Of a DNA stretch of 64,000 nucleotides, positions 18,371 to 26,898 are shown in pieces (the first letter of the stretch is position 1; each line of letters opens with the position of its first letter). The stretch is from Paenibacillus radicis (ex Gao et al. 2016) (GTDB lineage: Bacteria; Bacillota; Bacilli; Paenibacillales; Paenibacillaceae). Made by a program: the position numbers and the translations under genes. The notes under the pieces were generated by a model. It did no database searches. It worked only from the letters and a program-made list of their open reading frames with translations, and was not told the origin of the DNA. The stretch covers positions 513,367 to 577,366 of the forward strand of contig NZ_BMHY01000003.1 in NCBI RefSeq assembly GCF_014641555.1, written 5' to 3'.

Positions 18371-18392
18371 GCCCCAAACGTCAGTCCGGGGC
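18371..18392 (-). terminator. Terminator of the cold-shock gene
   Basis: GCCCC / GGGGC hairpin with a 12-nt loop followed by GATTTTTT on the minus strand. Moderate stem, so readthrough into the YdjO-like gene is possible. Confidence 0.65.
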
Positions 18393-18409
18393 ATGATTCT
18401 CTGCTAATC

Positions 18410-18610
18410 CTACAGCTTTACAACGTTCTCAGCTTGCGGTCCGCGGTTGCCTTGTACGATGTTGAATTCTACGCGTTGACCTTCGTCAAGCGATTTGTAG
18501 CCGTCGCCAACGATTGCGCTGAAATGCACGAATACGTCGTTGCCGCCTTCAACCTCGATAAAACCAAAGCCTTTTTCTCCGTTAAACCATTTCACTGTTC
18601 CTGTTTCCAT
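18410..18610 (-). CDS. csp: CspB-type cold-shock protein
   Basis: 66 residues, a single OB-fold cold-shock domain with RNP1 (KGFGFIEV) and RNP2 (VFVHFSAI). It binds single-stranded RNA and DNA as a chaperone. Length and motifs are canonical. A structured leader of about 140 nt precedes it. Confidence 0.95.
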   Translation of the reverse strand: METGTVKWFNGEKGFGFIEVEGGNDVFVHFSAIVGDGYKSLDEGQRVEFNIVQGNRGPQAENVVKL

Positions 18611-18762
18611 TCTAAAAAACCACCTTTTATCTGATTTACATGACCTTCTTACTTCTTTATAAAGAAATAAAAATTCACATAGTGTACAAGGTTATTGCTC
18701 CTTAGAATAACCCTCTACGCTATGTGAATTCGTTAGGTCGCTATTTCGATAAACTTATTATA
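18611..18762 (-). promoter_or_regulatory. Promoter and folded 5' leader of csp
   Basis: A consensus -10 TATAAT (18757-18762, minus) is preceded by TGT, giving an extended -10. The leader of about 140 nt holds a nested hairpin at 18672-18730. The outer stem pairs AATTCACATAG with CTATGTGAATT; the inner stem pairs GGTTATT with AATAACC and exposes CTAAGGAGC in its loop. Long folded leaders are known to control cold-shock mRNA translation and stability; here that role is inferred from structure. Confidence 0.65.
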
Positions 18763-18824
18763 ACACAGATCCGCGCGAATAAAAATTGGCATTCGCTGTA
18801 AATGAATGACAATCGGTAAAAAAA

Positions 18825-18879
18825 GGCGGATTTCGAGACGCTTTAGGCCTAGAAAACCCAGCCTTTAAGCCAATCCGCC
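18825..18879 (-). terminator. Terminator overlapping the end of the IclR gene
   Basis: GGCGGATT pairs with AATCCGCC, with an inner imperfect GCTT/AAGC and GGC/GCC stem, followed by a run of seven T on the minus strand. The left arm includes the last IclR codons. Confidence 0.7.
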
Positions 18880-19611
18880 AAGTTTACAAGAAATTTGCGA
18901 TGCCGCCGATTTTACATCCTGAATGAGTTTTGGCATCTCCTGTTCGCTCAACCGATGAACAGGACCGGCAGCTGACAAGCTGGCGACGATGCGCTGCTGC
19001 GGATCAAAGATTGGAGCCGCAACCGCGAATACATCTTCATCCACCTCGCCAAGCGTCAGGGAATAACCGTTGTCCCTGATCTGCTGCAGCTCATTGAGCA
19101 GTGAAGTTTTATCTGCGCTTTTATCCTCTTCGAAGACTTTGGTCATTTCGGAGATTATTTTATCGCTTTCGTAAGCGAGCAAAATTTTTCCCGAGGCGCC
19201 AGAGTTGAGCGGCAAAATGCGGCCGTTCTCAATCGTCAGCCTGACCAATCTTCGGCTTGTTACGTTTTCTATGCAAATGGCTTTGGAGCCTGAACGGACA
19301 AACAGCACCGTCGTTTCATTCGTCAGACCCGTAAGGTCTTCCATAATAGGCCGGGCAATCGTCAGGAGTTCCTTCTCGATCTGCTGGGACAAGCTTCTTG
19401 CCAGGTCAAAGATTCGAAGTCCCAATCCGATTTGACCCCTGCCTTTGCGCTCTACGAAACCATTCTTAATGAGCGTTTGAATAAAACGGTAAGCTGTACT
19501 GTCGGGAATGCCGACCTTCTCCGCAATTTCGCTAACCGTCAGTGTAGCTCCCGATTCAGCAAGCACGAATAAAATGTCGATCGCACGTCCCAATGTTTGA
19601 GTCCCATTCAT
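18865..19611 (-). CDS. IclR-family transcriptional regulator
   Basis: 248 residues: N-terminal winged helix (TLTVSEIAEKVGIPDSTAYRFIQTL) and a C-terminal GAF-like effector domain (LPLNSGASGKILLAYESD; SLTLGEVDEDVFAVAAPIFD). IclR proteins usually repress or activate adjacent catabolic operons and respond to a pathway acid. It is the last gene of the eleven-gene cluster and is the obvious candidate to bind the palindromes at 22925 and 31291. Confidence 0.92.
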   Translation of the reverse strand: MNGTQTLGRAIDILFVLAESGATLTVSEIAEKVGIPDSTAYRFIQTLIKNGFVERKGRGQIGLGLRIFDLARSLSQQIEKELLTIARPIMEDLTGLTNETTVLFVRSGSKAICIENVTSRRLVRLTIENGRILPLNSGASGKILLAYESDKIISEMTKVFEEDKSADKTSLLNELQQIRDNGYSLTLGEVDEDVFAVAAPIFDPQQRIVASLSAAGPVHRLSEQEMPKLIQDVKSAASQISCKLGGLA

Positions 19612-19633
19612 CTCTACACCTCAAGTGAAAGCA

Positions 19634-19656
19634 ATAGTCACACTCTGACTATTATA
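19634..19656 (-). promoter_or_regulatory. Palindrome and -10-like box before the IclR gene
   Basis: ATAGTCA-N5-TGACTAT (19634-19652) is an exact 7-bp inverted repeat directly after TATAAT (19651-19656). No good -35 is visible. It could be an autoregulatory operator, and it differs from the palindromes at the two other cluster promoters. Confidence 0.45.
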
Positions 19657-20304
19657 TCATATTCGTTGCTCGCCGCGTGCTCTGCGCAGCATCGTTTTTT
19701 CAATTTCCAGCAGCATGGTATTGGCCGTCAGCGCAAGCAGCGAGACGAGCAGCGTTCCCCACACCATTTTCGGAACCGAGTTCTGATAAAGCCCTTGGAA
19801 TAAAATCGTGCCCAGCCCGCCTGCATTGATCCATGCCGCAATGGTGGTAATCCCGATTACCGATACCGAAGCGATTCGCAAACCGCCAATAATGACCGGC
19901 AGTGCCAGCGGCAGCTCGATCTTCACGAACAGCCTCCATGGCCCAAACCCCATTCCTTTTCCCGCCTCAATAATCGCAGGATCAATGGATTGGAATCCCG
20001 AAATGACATTGCGCACGAGAATAAGCTGGCTGTAGACGACTAATGCGATAATCGCCGGCTTTGCGCCGAGCCCCACCAGCGGAATGAGCATGGCGAACAT
20101 GCCTAAGCTCGGGATAGCATAAATGATACCTAATACCGATAATACAGGAATCGAGATCCGCCGGTGCTTGGACAGCCAGTAGCCGATGGGAAGCGCGATT
20201 ATAATTGCAATTAATAAAGATACGAGCGTTAAATAAATGTGCTCCAGAAATGCGGTCAACAACTCGTTATAATAGCGGGTGAAATAGTCCAGGATCCCTT
20301 TCAT
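19657..20304 (-). CDS. OpuC-type ABC permease (first of two)
   Basis: 215 residues with about five membrane helices and the BPD_transp EAA-like loop (IIEAGKGMGFGPWRLFVKIE). It belongs to the OpuCB/ProW-type betaine permeases, the same superfamily as the ergothioneine importer EgtU. The ATG overlaps the ATPase stop (ATGA). Confidence 0.9.
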   Translation of the reverse strand: MKGILDYFTRYYNELLTAFLEHIYLTLVSLLIAIIIALPIGYWLSKHRRISIPVLSVLGIIYAIPSLGMFAMLIPLVGLGAKPAIIALVVYSQLILVRNVISGFQSIDPAIIEAGKGMGFGPWRLFVKIELPLALPVIIGGLRIASVSVIGITTIAAWINAGGLGTILFQGLYQNSVPKMVWGTLLVSLLALTANTMLLEIEKTMLRRARGEQRI

Positions 20305-21260
20305 TTGCCGTTACCCAGCTTCAACTGCTCCAGCGTCAGTTGGCCTACAGGCTCGCCGCTGCTGTTCTCAACAACAACATAAGGAACATTATGCTGCAGC
20401 AGCGTTTGAAGCACAGTCTTCAAGCTGTCTCCGGTCTGAACGCGCGGAATGTCTGCTCCAACCGGCTCCTGCGGCAGAGCGGTCATATGCTCTCCTGCCC
20501 GCATCAGGCTCAACTGCTGGAACAAATCATCCGCTTGAATCAATGTCGAGACGAACTCGTTGCTTGGCTTGGACATGACCGCAAGCGGCGTATCATATTG
20601 CTGAATCGTGCCTTCATTCATAACGATCATCCGATCACCAAGCTTCATCGCCTCTTCGACGTCATGGGTGACGAATAATACAGTTTTGCCCAGCTCCTGC
20701 TGAATGCTCTTGAAGTCATCCTGCAGCTTCGTACGTGTAATAGCGTCTATTGCGCCAAATGGCTCATCCATGAGCAGAATGGCCGGATCGCCGGCCATCG
20801 CCCGTGCTATACCGACGCGCTGCTGCTGGCCGCCTGACAACTGGCGCGGATACAGCTTCTTGTAGTTTTCCGGCAGATGAACGAGTTTCATTAAGTAATC
20901 GACTTTCTCCGCCGTTTTCCGACGCTCCCAGCCGAGTATGTTCGGTACGGTCGCAATATTTTGCTCAATCGTCAAATGCGGGAACAGCCCCACCTGCTGG
21001 ATGACATAGCCGATGCTTTGGCGCAATTCGGTCACAGGCGTGCTCCGGATATCCTTGCCGAATACGGAAATCGTTCCTGTCGTGGGCTCGATGATGCGGT
21101 TGACCATCTTCAGCAAGGTCGTCTTGCCGCAGCCTGATGCGCCTAAGATCGTGACAAAAGAGCCTTGCGGTACGATGAGACTCGTCTCATGAACGGACGG
21201 CTTTGCTGCCTTGGGAAACGTTTTGGACACCTGTTCGAACTTGATTGCCTCTTTGCTCAT
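20301..21260 (-). CDS. OpuCA-type ABC ATPase (betaine/ergothioneine-type importer)
   Basis: 319 residues: Walker A GASGCGKTTLLK, signature LSGGQQQRVGIARA, Walker B ILLMDEPFGAID, and a short C-terminal CBS-like part (ADIPRVQTGDSLKTVLQTLL). OpuCA and EgtV ATPases have this layout. It powers the two permeases that flank it in the cluster. Confidence 0.92.
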   Translation of the reverse strand: MSKEAIKFEQVSKTFPKAAKPSVHETSLIVPQGSFVTILGASGCGKTTLLKMVNRIIEPTTGTISVFGKDIRSTPVTELRQSIGYVIQQVGLFPHLTIEQNIATVPNILGWERRKTAEKVDYLMKLVHLPENYKKLYPRQLSGGQQQRVGIARAMAGDPAILLMDEPFGAIDAITRTKLQDDFKSIQQELGKTVLFVTHDVEEAMKLGDRMIVMNEGTIQQYDTPLAVMSKPSNEFVSTLIQADDLFQQLSLMRAGEHMTALPQEPVGADIPRVQTGDSLKTVLQTLLQHNVPYVVVENSSGEPVGQLTLEQLKLGNGK

Positions 21261-21332
21261 TATTATCAGCTCCTGTAGGAAGGGGGCTTCCCCTTATTTG
21301 GAGAAACCCCTTTGCATCTTTCGATCGATTGC

Positions 21333-22235
21333 TTATTTCAACAAGCCTTGCTCTTTCAAGAATGCTTTTGCTACATCGGCATACTCTTTCTTGTCGATGT
21401 CGACTTGCGCATTCAGTTTTTGTACAGTCGTGTTGTCCAGCTTAGCCGAAACGGCGTTCAGTACTTTAGCTACTTCTGGATCCTTCTCGTTCAGCTCGCC
21501 GCGAATGACCGGAGCTACGAAGTATGGAGGCCAGAACTTCTTGTCGTCTTCAAGCAGGACAAGATCCGGGTTCGTCAAATCGCCGTCCGTCGTGAAGCCA
21601 ACCGTTACATCCGCTTCGCCATCCAGCGTTACGCGGTATTTGATGCCGTAGTCAAACAGCTTGATGCTTTTGAACTTCATTTCGCCGTAGAACGCGTTCA
21701 AACCTTTCAAACCGTCTTCGCGCTCTTCAAATTCCGGTACAGCGCCCAGGTTCAGCTCAGGAGCCAGCTTTACAAGATCGGAAATTTTGTAGAGATTGTA
21801 TTTCTCCGCGATTTTTTTCGTCGTTACGAGACCTTGCGAATCGTTCGCGTTCGTTGGCTCCAGCCATACGAGATTGAATTTTTCTTTGTAGCCTTTCGCT
21901 ACTTCGTCATATACCGCTTTAGCGTCGGATTGCGGAGGCAGCTCCAGCACGTTGATCAGGCCTGTGCCTGTATATTCCGGGTAGAAGTCGATGTCGCCTT
22001 TTTTGAGCGCTTCGTGAGCAACCAGCGTACCGCCGAGGTTCAGCTTGCGGTTGACTTTGTAGCCTGCATCTTCAAGCGCAAGGGCGTACATTTCGCCTAG
22101 AATCAGTGATTCTGTAAAGTTTTTGGAGCCTACTTTCACGACCTGCTTGCCAGAGCCGCTATTGGACGAGCAAGCGCTGACGACCAGAACGATACTAATA
22201 AGTAAAGTTGCTATTACTGTTAATCTCTTTTTCAT
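21333..22235 (-). CDS. OpuCC/EgtU-type substrate-binding lipoprotein
   Basis: 300 residues. Lipobox VVSAC, then the OpuAC fold (VGSKNFTESLILGEMYALAL; GDIDFYPEYTGTGLINVLEL). The family binds quaternary ammonium compounds in an aromatic cage; some members (EgtU domains) bind ergothioneine. Sequence alone cannot tell which ligand, but the neighbouring lyase and hydratase favour a histidine betaine. It is a separate lipoprotein, unlike EgtU proteins that fuse permease and binding domain. Confidence 0.9.
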   Translation of the reverse strand: MKKRLTVIATLLISIVLVVSACSSNSGSGKQVVKVGSKNFTESLILGEMYALALEDAGYKVNRKLNLGGTLVAHEALKKGDIDFYPEYTGTGLINVLELPPQSDAKAVYDEVAKGYKEKFNLVWLEPTNANDSQGLVTTKKIAEKYNLYKISDLVKLAPELNLGAVPEFEEREDGLKGLNAFYGEMKFKSIKLFDYGIKYRVTLDGEADVTVGFTTDGDLTNPDLVLLEDDKKFWPPYFVAPVIRGELNEKDPEVAKVLNAVSAKLDNTTVQKLNAQVDIDKKEYADVAKAFLKEQGLLK

Positions 22236-22253
22236 GAAAAGACCCTCCTCATT

Positions 22254-22898
22254 TTATAAACGCTGATATTTGCTTGCCGCTCTTTCGATCCCTGCGAAGC
22301 CGATTTCTGATAGAATGGCTAACAACGCCACCGGCAATGCTCCAACGAGCAAAAGAGAGAACTTGTACATCCCCAGTCCGTTAATGATGAACGTTCCAAG
22401 CCCGCCTCCCCCGATAAATGCAGCCAAGGTTGCACTGGCGACTACCTCCACTGCGGATGTCTTCATACCCGAGAGCAGCAAGGGCGCTGCAAGCGGCAGC
22501 TCGATCTTCCGCAGCAGCATCCGCGGCCCCATGCCGAGGCCAGAGGCGGCTTCTATAATGGAGGGCTCAATGCCCCTAAAGCCCATATAGGTGTTAATGA
22601 GAATCGGCGGACAGGCCAGCAGCGTGAGCGCGACCAGAGCCGGTGCAAAGCCGGTTCCCATAATCGGCAATATAATGACAAGCACCGCCAGACTGGGAAT
22701 GACCCGCAGCGAATTGAACAAGCCCATGATCGGCCCGGTCAGCCACTGCTTCTTGGCGCATAATATGCCAAGCGGTATACAAATAACGGCAGCGATCAGG
22801 AGCGCGTACACGCTCAGTGTTAGATGGACCCGAACCGCCTCCCAGAAACGGTCGCTGTTCGCTACTATATAATCGTAGGCACCGAGGAAAACATTCAC
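22254..22898 (-). CDS. OpuC-type ABC permease (second of two)
   Basis: About 214 residues with five helices and the loop IIEAASGLGMGPRMLLRKIE. GTG at 22898 is chosen because GGGAGGA lies 9 nt before it; an upstream ATG at 22931 overlaps the promoter. It is the first gene after the internal promoter at 22925-22983. With the ATPase, binding protein and the other permease it completes a four-gene importer. Confidence 0.9.
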   Translation of the reverse strand: MNVFLGAYDYIVANSDRFWEAVRVHLTLSVYALLIAAVICIPLGILCAKKQWLTGPIMGLFNSLRVIPSLAVLVIILPIMGTGFAPALVALTLLACPPILINTYMGFRGIEPSIIEAASGLGMGPRMLLRKIELPLAAPLLLSGMKTSAVEVVASATLAAFIGGGGLGTFIINGLGMYKFSLLLVGALPVALLAILSEIGFAGIERAASKYQRL

Positions 22899-22924
22899 TT
22901 GAAATCGTCCTCCCTTCCTATTGA

Positions 22925-22983
22925 TTATCAATTATTAATAATTATTTACCAATATTATTAATCCACATTTCCTATTATGTCAA
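22925..22983 (-). promoter_or_regulatory. Promoter with palindromic operator before the importer genes
   Basis: On the minus strand: -35 TTGACA (22978-22983, perfect), 17-bp spacer, -10 TAATAA (22955-22960), then TATTGGTA and the palindrome TTATCAA-N3-TTAATAA (22925-22941). The same order is found at 31291-31355, so one regulator, most simply the IclR protein, could bind both. The palindrome lies downstream of the predicted start, where a repressor would block RNA polymerase. Confidence 0.65.
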
Positions 22984-22992
22984 TCGGAATGA

Positions 22993-24243
22993 TTATGTTA
23001 TATCATTTGAAAGTCGAATTAGGGTGTACAGCAGGACATTCGCCCCAGCTTCGCAATCTTCCGGACTGCTCCACTCCTGCGGATGATGGCTGATTCCATC
23101 CCGTGACCGGACCAAAATCAAGCCTATATCCGCCAATTCGTTCATCGCCACAGCATCATGGCCTGCTCCGCACACCATCCGATGCTCTTGGATTTCCAGC
23201 GCCTTACAGCCCCTTCCAATCGCGTCCATAATCGGTGAGGCAGACTGCACAGGGTCCGCACCGTCAATGACACGGATAGATGCTTCCAGCCCCCGTTCAC
23301 CGGCCACTCGGGCGATGCCTGCCTCAATCGCCTGCTCCATCTCGTGAAGAGAATCAAGCCGTTCATGACGCACGTCCACGGTGAACAAAACTTCGCCAGG
23401 GATGACATTGATGGCACCCGGGCTTATCTGCAGCGTACCCACCGTCGCAACGCCGTCCGCCTGCAATGCGATTTGCTCTGCCGCTAGCATGGCCTCAGCT
23501 GCCGCTGCCAGCGGATCGCGGCGCAGCTTCATCGGCGTTGTGCCGGCATGATCGGCTCTTCCGCGCAATCGCACCTCCAGCCATCGATGACCATAGATCG
23601 CGGTGGCAATGCCTACGGAGAGCTCACGATCCTCCAGAACGCGGCCCTGCTCAATATGCAGCTCGACATAGGCTTTGATTTCCTCGCGGCTGCGGGCGGC
23701 CAGCGACGCCTTATGCGGTTTCAAGTCTGCCCTTTCCATCGCTTCTTTAAGCGTGATGCCGGAAAAATCAGTCAACTCCAGCCAAGCCTCGTCCCAGTCG
23801 CCTGCCATCGCCCGGCTGCCGAAGTAGCCTGCCCCGAAACGAACGCCTTCCTCATCGGTAAAACAAATGACCTCCAGCGGACGCTCATGACGAATACCTT
23901 GCTCCTTAATAGTTCGAAGAGCTTCAATTCCACTCACTACGCCTAGCGGCCCGTCGAACCGTCCTGCCTGAATGACCGAATCGATATGCGAGCCGGTCAC
24001 CACCGCTCCTTGGACAGCTCCATCGCCTTCGAGACGGCCTATCAAGTTGCCTGCCTCATCCTGCCTGACGTCCAGTCCCGCATCCTTCATCAAGCGGACA
24101 ATGAACTGCCGGGCCCCCAGCTCTTCTTCGCTAAGCGACAAACGCGTGACACCGCCGCTGGAATCCGCTCCGATCTCGCCTAACTGCTGAAGCGAATGCC
24201 ATAGCCTCTCGCCGTTAATCCGCGGGATAACCACCTCACTCAT
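22993..24243 (-). CDS. M20-family carbamoylase/allantoate amidohydrolase-like enzyme (copy 1)
   Basis: 416 residues with the binuclear metal ligands of the AllC/N-carbamoyl-amino-acid hydrolase group: GSHIDSVIQAGRFDGPLGV, CFTDEEGVRF, ELHIEQG, and the dimer-domain GRADHAGTTPM. Family members remove the carbamoyl or ureido group, releasing CO2 and NH3. In this cluster the proposed substrate is N-carbamoyl-glutamate. Its start overlaps the stop of copy 2 by 4 nt. Confidence 0.85.
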   Translation of the reverse strand: MSEVVIPRINGERLWHSLQQLGEIGADSSGGVTRLSLSEEELGARQFIVRLMKDAGLDVRQDEAGNLIGRLEGDGAVQGAVVTGSHIDSVIQAGRFDGPLGVVSGIEALRTIKEQGIRHERPLEVICFTDEEGVRFGAGYFGSRAMAGDWDEAWLELTDFSGITLKEAMERADLKPHKASLAARSREEIKAYVELHIEQGRVLEDRELSVGIATAIYGHRWLEVRLRGRADHAGTTPMKLRRDPLAAAAEAMLAAEQIALQADGVATVGTLQISPGAINVIPGEVLFTVDVRHERLDSLHEMEQAIEAGIARVAGERGLEASIRVIDGADPVQSASPIMDAIGRGCKALEIQEHRMVCGAGHDAVAMNELADIGLILVRSRDGISHHPQEWSSPEDCEAGANVLLYTLIRLSNDIT

Positions 24244-25499
24244 TCGGCCACCCGCTCACCGTGCGCATCAAAGACCAGCAGTGCTGAGCCAAGCGCCTCC
24301 GTGCCGGCTGCAACATCGGCATAATCCGTCCATTCCTCCGGACAATGGCTTCTGCCATCCTTGCTCGGCACGAAGATCATTCCGATTGGCGCAATTCGGG
24401 CCAACTGATTGGCGTCATGCCCCGCCCCGCTCGGGAGAGATATCGAAGGAGCAACGGCGGCGCAGGCTTTCATCACCTGCTCCAATACAGCCGCCTCCAC
24501 TTGTACGGCATCCGAGCGCGACAGTATTTCAATCGACAGCTTAAGACTCCGTTTCTCAGCAATGACGGCTGCGTCCGCAGCAAAAGCGTCATATACGGCC
24601 TCCACGATGCTCCGCTCCAGCGAGCGAATTTCGAGCTCGAACCGGATGAGACCCGGCACCACATTGGAGGCGTTTGGTTCATTGGCGATTTTGCCGATGG
24701 TGCCTACCGCATCCTTCGCATGACTGAGACAATGGCGTTCGAAAGCCAATCCGATTTCGCAGAAACCCGCGAGCGCATCATTGCGCATGTTCATCGGTGT
24801 CGTGCCGGCATGGTTTGGCGCGCCTTCCAGCGTAACGCGGCAGCGTTGAATGCCGACGATGCCTTGCACCGCGCCAAGACGATGCCCCGTCTGCTCCAGC
24901 ACTGGCCCCTGTTCGATATGCAGCTCCAGATAGAGCGCTACGTCACCCGGTTTTCTAGCTTGCTCAGCTAGCTTAGCAACGTCGCCTCCCTGCCCGTTAA
25001 TCGCATCCGCGAGCTTCAGCCCGGCATGGTCGCGAAGCTCCAGCATCTCGGCGGTGAGATTGCCAACCATCCCGCGGCTGCCAATCGTCGAAAGGCCGAA
25101 CTCGCTAGGCTCCTCCGCTGTAAAATCGACGATTTGCAGCGGGTGGCGCAGCCGGATGCCCGTTTCTTGCAGACGGCGTGCGATTTCGATTCCTGCCAGA
25201 ACGCCGATGATGCCGTCAAAGCGCCCGCCTCCCGTAACGGTATCGGTGTGGGAGCCGATCAGAATCGGCGGCAATGCCGGCTCGCTTCCGGGCAGGCTTC
25301 CAATGAGATTGGACGCCGCGTCGATCGACGTGGACAAGCCCGCCTCCTGCATCTGCTCCGCCAGCCATTCTCTCCCGCTGTCGTAATACTCCGTAAACGG
25401 CCGCCGGGTCCACCCCGGCTTGGCCGCATCCCGGAATGTAGACAACTGCTCAATGCTCGCCTGCAGTCTGGCAACGTCCGGAATCAGTTTATCGCCCAT
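24240..25499 (-). CDS. M20-family carbamoylase/allantoate amidohydrolase-like enzyme (copy 2)
   Basis: About 419 residues, paralogous to the next gene: GSHTDTVTGGGRFDGIIGV, ELHIEQGPVLEQ, EGAPNHAGTTPMNMRNDALA. The third metal motif reads DFTAEEPSEFG, not the DEEGxRF of copy 1, so substrate choice probably differs. ATG at 25499 is preferred over GTG at 25508 because GGGGAG precedes it at good spacing. Possible roles: hydrolysis of N-carbamoyl-glutamate or of another ureido intermediate. Confidence 0.83.
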   Translation of the reverse strand: MGDKLIPDVARLQASIEQLSTFRDAAKPGWTRRPFTEYYDSGREWLAEQMQEAGLSTSIDAASNLIGSLPGSEPALPPILIGSHTDTVTGGGRFDGIIGVLAGIEIARRLQETGIRLRHPLQIVDFTAEEPSEFGLSTIGSRGMVGNLTAEMLELRDHAGLKLADAINGQGGDVAKLAEQARKPGDVALYLELHIEQGPVLEQTGHRLGAVQGIVGIQRCRVTLEGAPNHAGTTPMNMRNDALAGFCEIGLAFERHCLSHAKDAVGTIGKIANEPNASNVVPGLIRFELEIRSLERSIVEAVYDAFAADAAVIAEKRSLKLSIEILSRSDAVQVEAAVLEQVMKACAAVAPSISLPSGAGHDANQLARIAPIGMIFVPSKDGRSHCPEEWTDYADVAAGTEALGSALLVFDAHGERVAE

Positions 25500-25524
25500 T
25501 CCAATCACTCCCCTCCGAATGTGG

Positions 25525-26898
25525 TTAACGCTGATGCTCCGCTTTAATGAATTGGCCCAGTCCCGGTTCGCCGACTACAATGCCAGCTTCATAGACTGTC
25601 TTTCCTCTTACGAAGGTATGCGTAACCTTCCCTTGCATTTCCATACCGTTGTAAGGACTCCAGCCTGCGCTGGAATGCAGCTCCCGCTCATCCATCGTCC
25701 AGGCAATCGCCGGATCGATAATGACTATGTCGGCATCGTAGCCCGCCGTTAGGCGGCCTTTACGATGACCGAGGCCAAATACATCGGCAGGCCTTTGACA
25801 GAGCAGACGAACCAGATCAGTCAGCGACAGCTTGCCCTTCGCTACCCCTTCACTGTAAATGACCGGCAGCAAATGCTCGACGCCGGGAGCACCGGAGGCA
25901 TTATTGAAAATATCCTCGTCCGATTTGCGCTCAAGCAGCCACGGCGCATGGTCAGACGTAATCATATCGATTGCGCCGGATTTCGCGAGCTCCCATAAGC
26001 CGTCAACATCCTGCTTTGTGCGAAGCGGCGGATTGATCTTGCCTTTTGCCTTCAAACGGGGCATATCATCCTCGCTGAGCGTCAAGTAATGCGTACACGT
26101 CTCCGCCGTTACCTTCGCACCGAGCGAACGGAAGTAATCCGCCAGTTGGAAAATACGAGGGTACGTACAGTGATAGAGATGCAGCTTCACGCCTGTCTCA
26201 TACGCCAGCTCCATCACCGTCAAAGCAGCAACCGACTCACTCACTTTAGGCCGGCTGCGGTTATGCGACCGGGGATCACTGCCCTCCAAGCGGTGCTTGT
26301 CAATATAGCGCCGAACGATTTCATCATTTTCACAGTGAACGCCTACCGGACAACCCGTTTCCGCAATAACGGCGAAAGAATCGAGAAGCTGTCCATCATC
26401 GATGCGCGGGAAGCGGAAGGAATCGGTGTTGAACATCGACACTTTAAATCCGCAGGCTCCTGCTTCCGCCAATTGGCGGATATGCTCATAGCCGTCCTGC
26501 TTGTGGATCGTCACGAGCATCGCCATATCGACGACGGACTGCTGCTCCAGTTGCTGCCGCTTCTGCTCGAACTGCTCCAGCGTGCAGATCATCCCTGTCG
26601 CATCGTAAGGCATTTCAATAATCGTCGTGACGCCGCCTGCCGCTGCCGACTCGCTCGCCGTTTGAAAGCCTTCGTCCAAGGAGCTGTAACAGTGAACATG
26701 AGCATCTACAGCGCCGGGAAGCACGAAGCTTCCCTCTGCATGAACGACTCTAGCCGCTAAAGCTTCGGCAAAGGCGGCATCGCCGATTTTGCCAATGGCA
26801 GTAATGATACCGTCCTTCACACCTACTGCCGAGTCATAGGACACGCCTTCCGGCAGCACTATATTTCCGTATATGAGGAGATCAAAGGTAGGATTCAT
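25525..26898 (-). CDS. Cyclic amidohydrolase (hydantoinase/allantoinase-like)
   Basis: 457 residues of the dihydropyrimidinase/allantoinase superfamily. Metal ligands are visible: DAHVHCY (HxH), Lys in ACGFKVSMFN (carbamylated Lys), His in VGVHCEND and LYHCTYP, and Asp in TSDHAPW. Such enzymes open five-membered cyclic ureides. In the proposed pathway it would open hydantoin-5-propionate to N-carbamoyl-glutamate. It overlaps the lyase-like gene by 17 nt. Allantoinase remains an alternative, but no ureidoglycolate or urate genes are nearby. Confidence 0.85.
   Translation of the reverse strand: MNPTFDLLIYGNIVLPEGVSYDSAVGVKDGIITAIGKIGDAAFAEALAARVVHAEGSFVLPGAVDAHVHCYSSLDEGFQTASESAAAGGVTTIIEMPYDATGMICTLEQFEQKRQQLEQQSVVDMAMLVTIHKQDGYEHIRQLAEAGACGFKVSMFNTDSFRFPRIDDGQLLDSFAVIAETGCPVGVHCENDEIVRRYIDKHRLEGSDPRSHNRSRPKVSESVAALTVMELAYETGVKLHLYHCTYPRIFQLADYFRSLGAKVTAETCTHYLTLSEDDMPRLKAKGKINPPLRTKQDVDGLWELAKSGAIDMITSDHAPWLLERKSDEDIFNNASGAPGVEHLLPVIYSEGVAKGKLSLTDLVRLLCQRPADVFGLGHRKGRLTAGYDADIVIIDPAIAWTMDERELHSSAGWSPYNGMEMQGKVTHTFVRGKTVYEAGIVVGEPGLGQFIKAEHQR

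Noticed and set aside
22993..26898. Allantoin degradation operon
   Set aside because: Allantoinase-like and allantoate-hydrolase-like genes alone fit, but they are coupled to the lyase and hydratase genes and no urate or ureidoglycolate genes are nearby.
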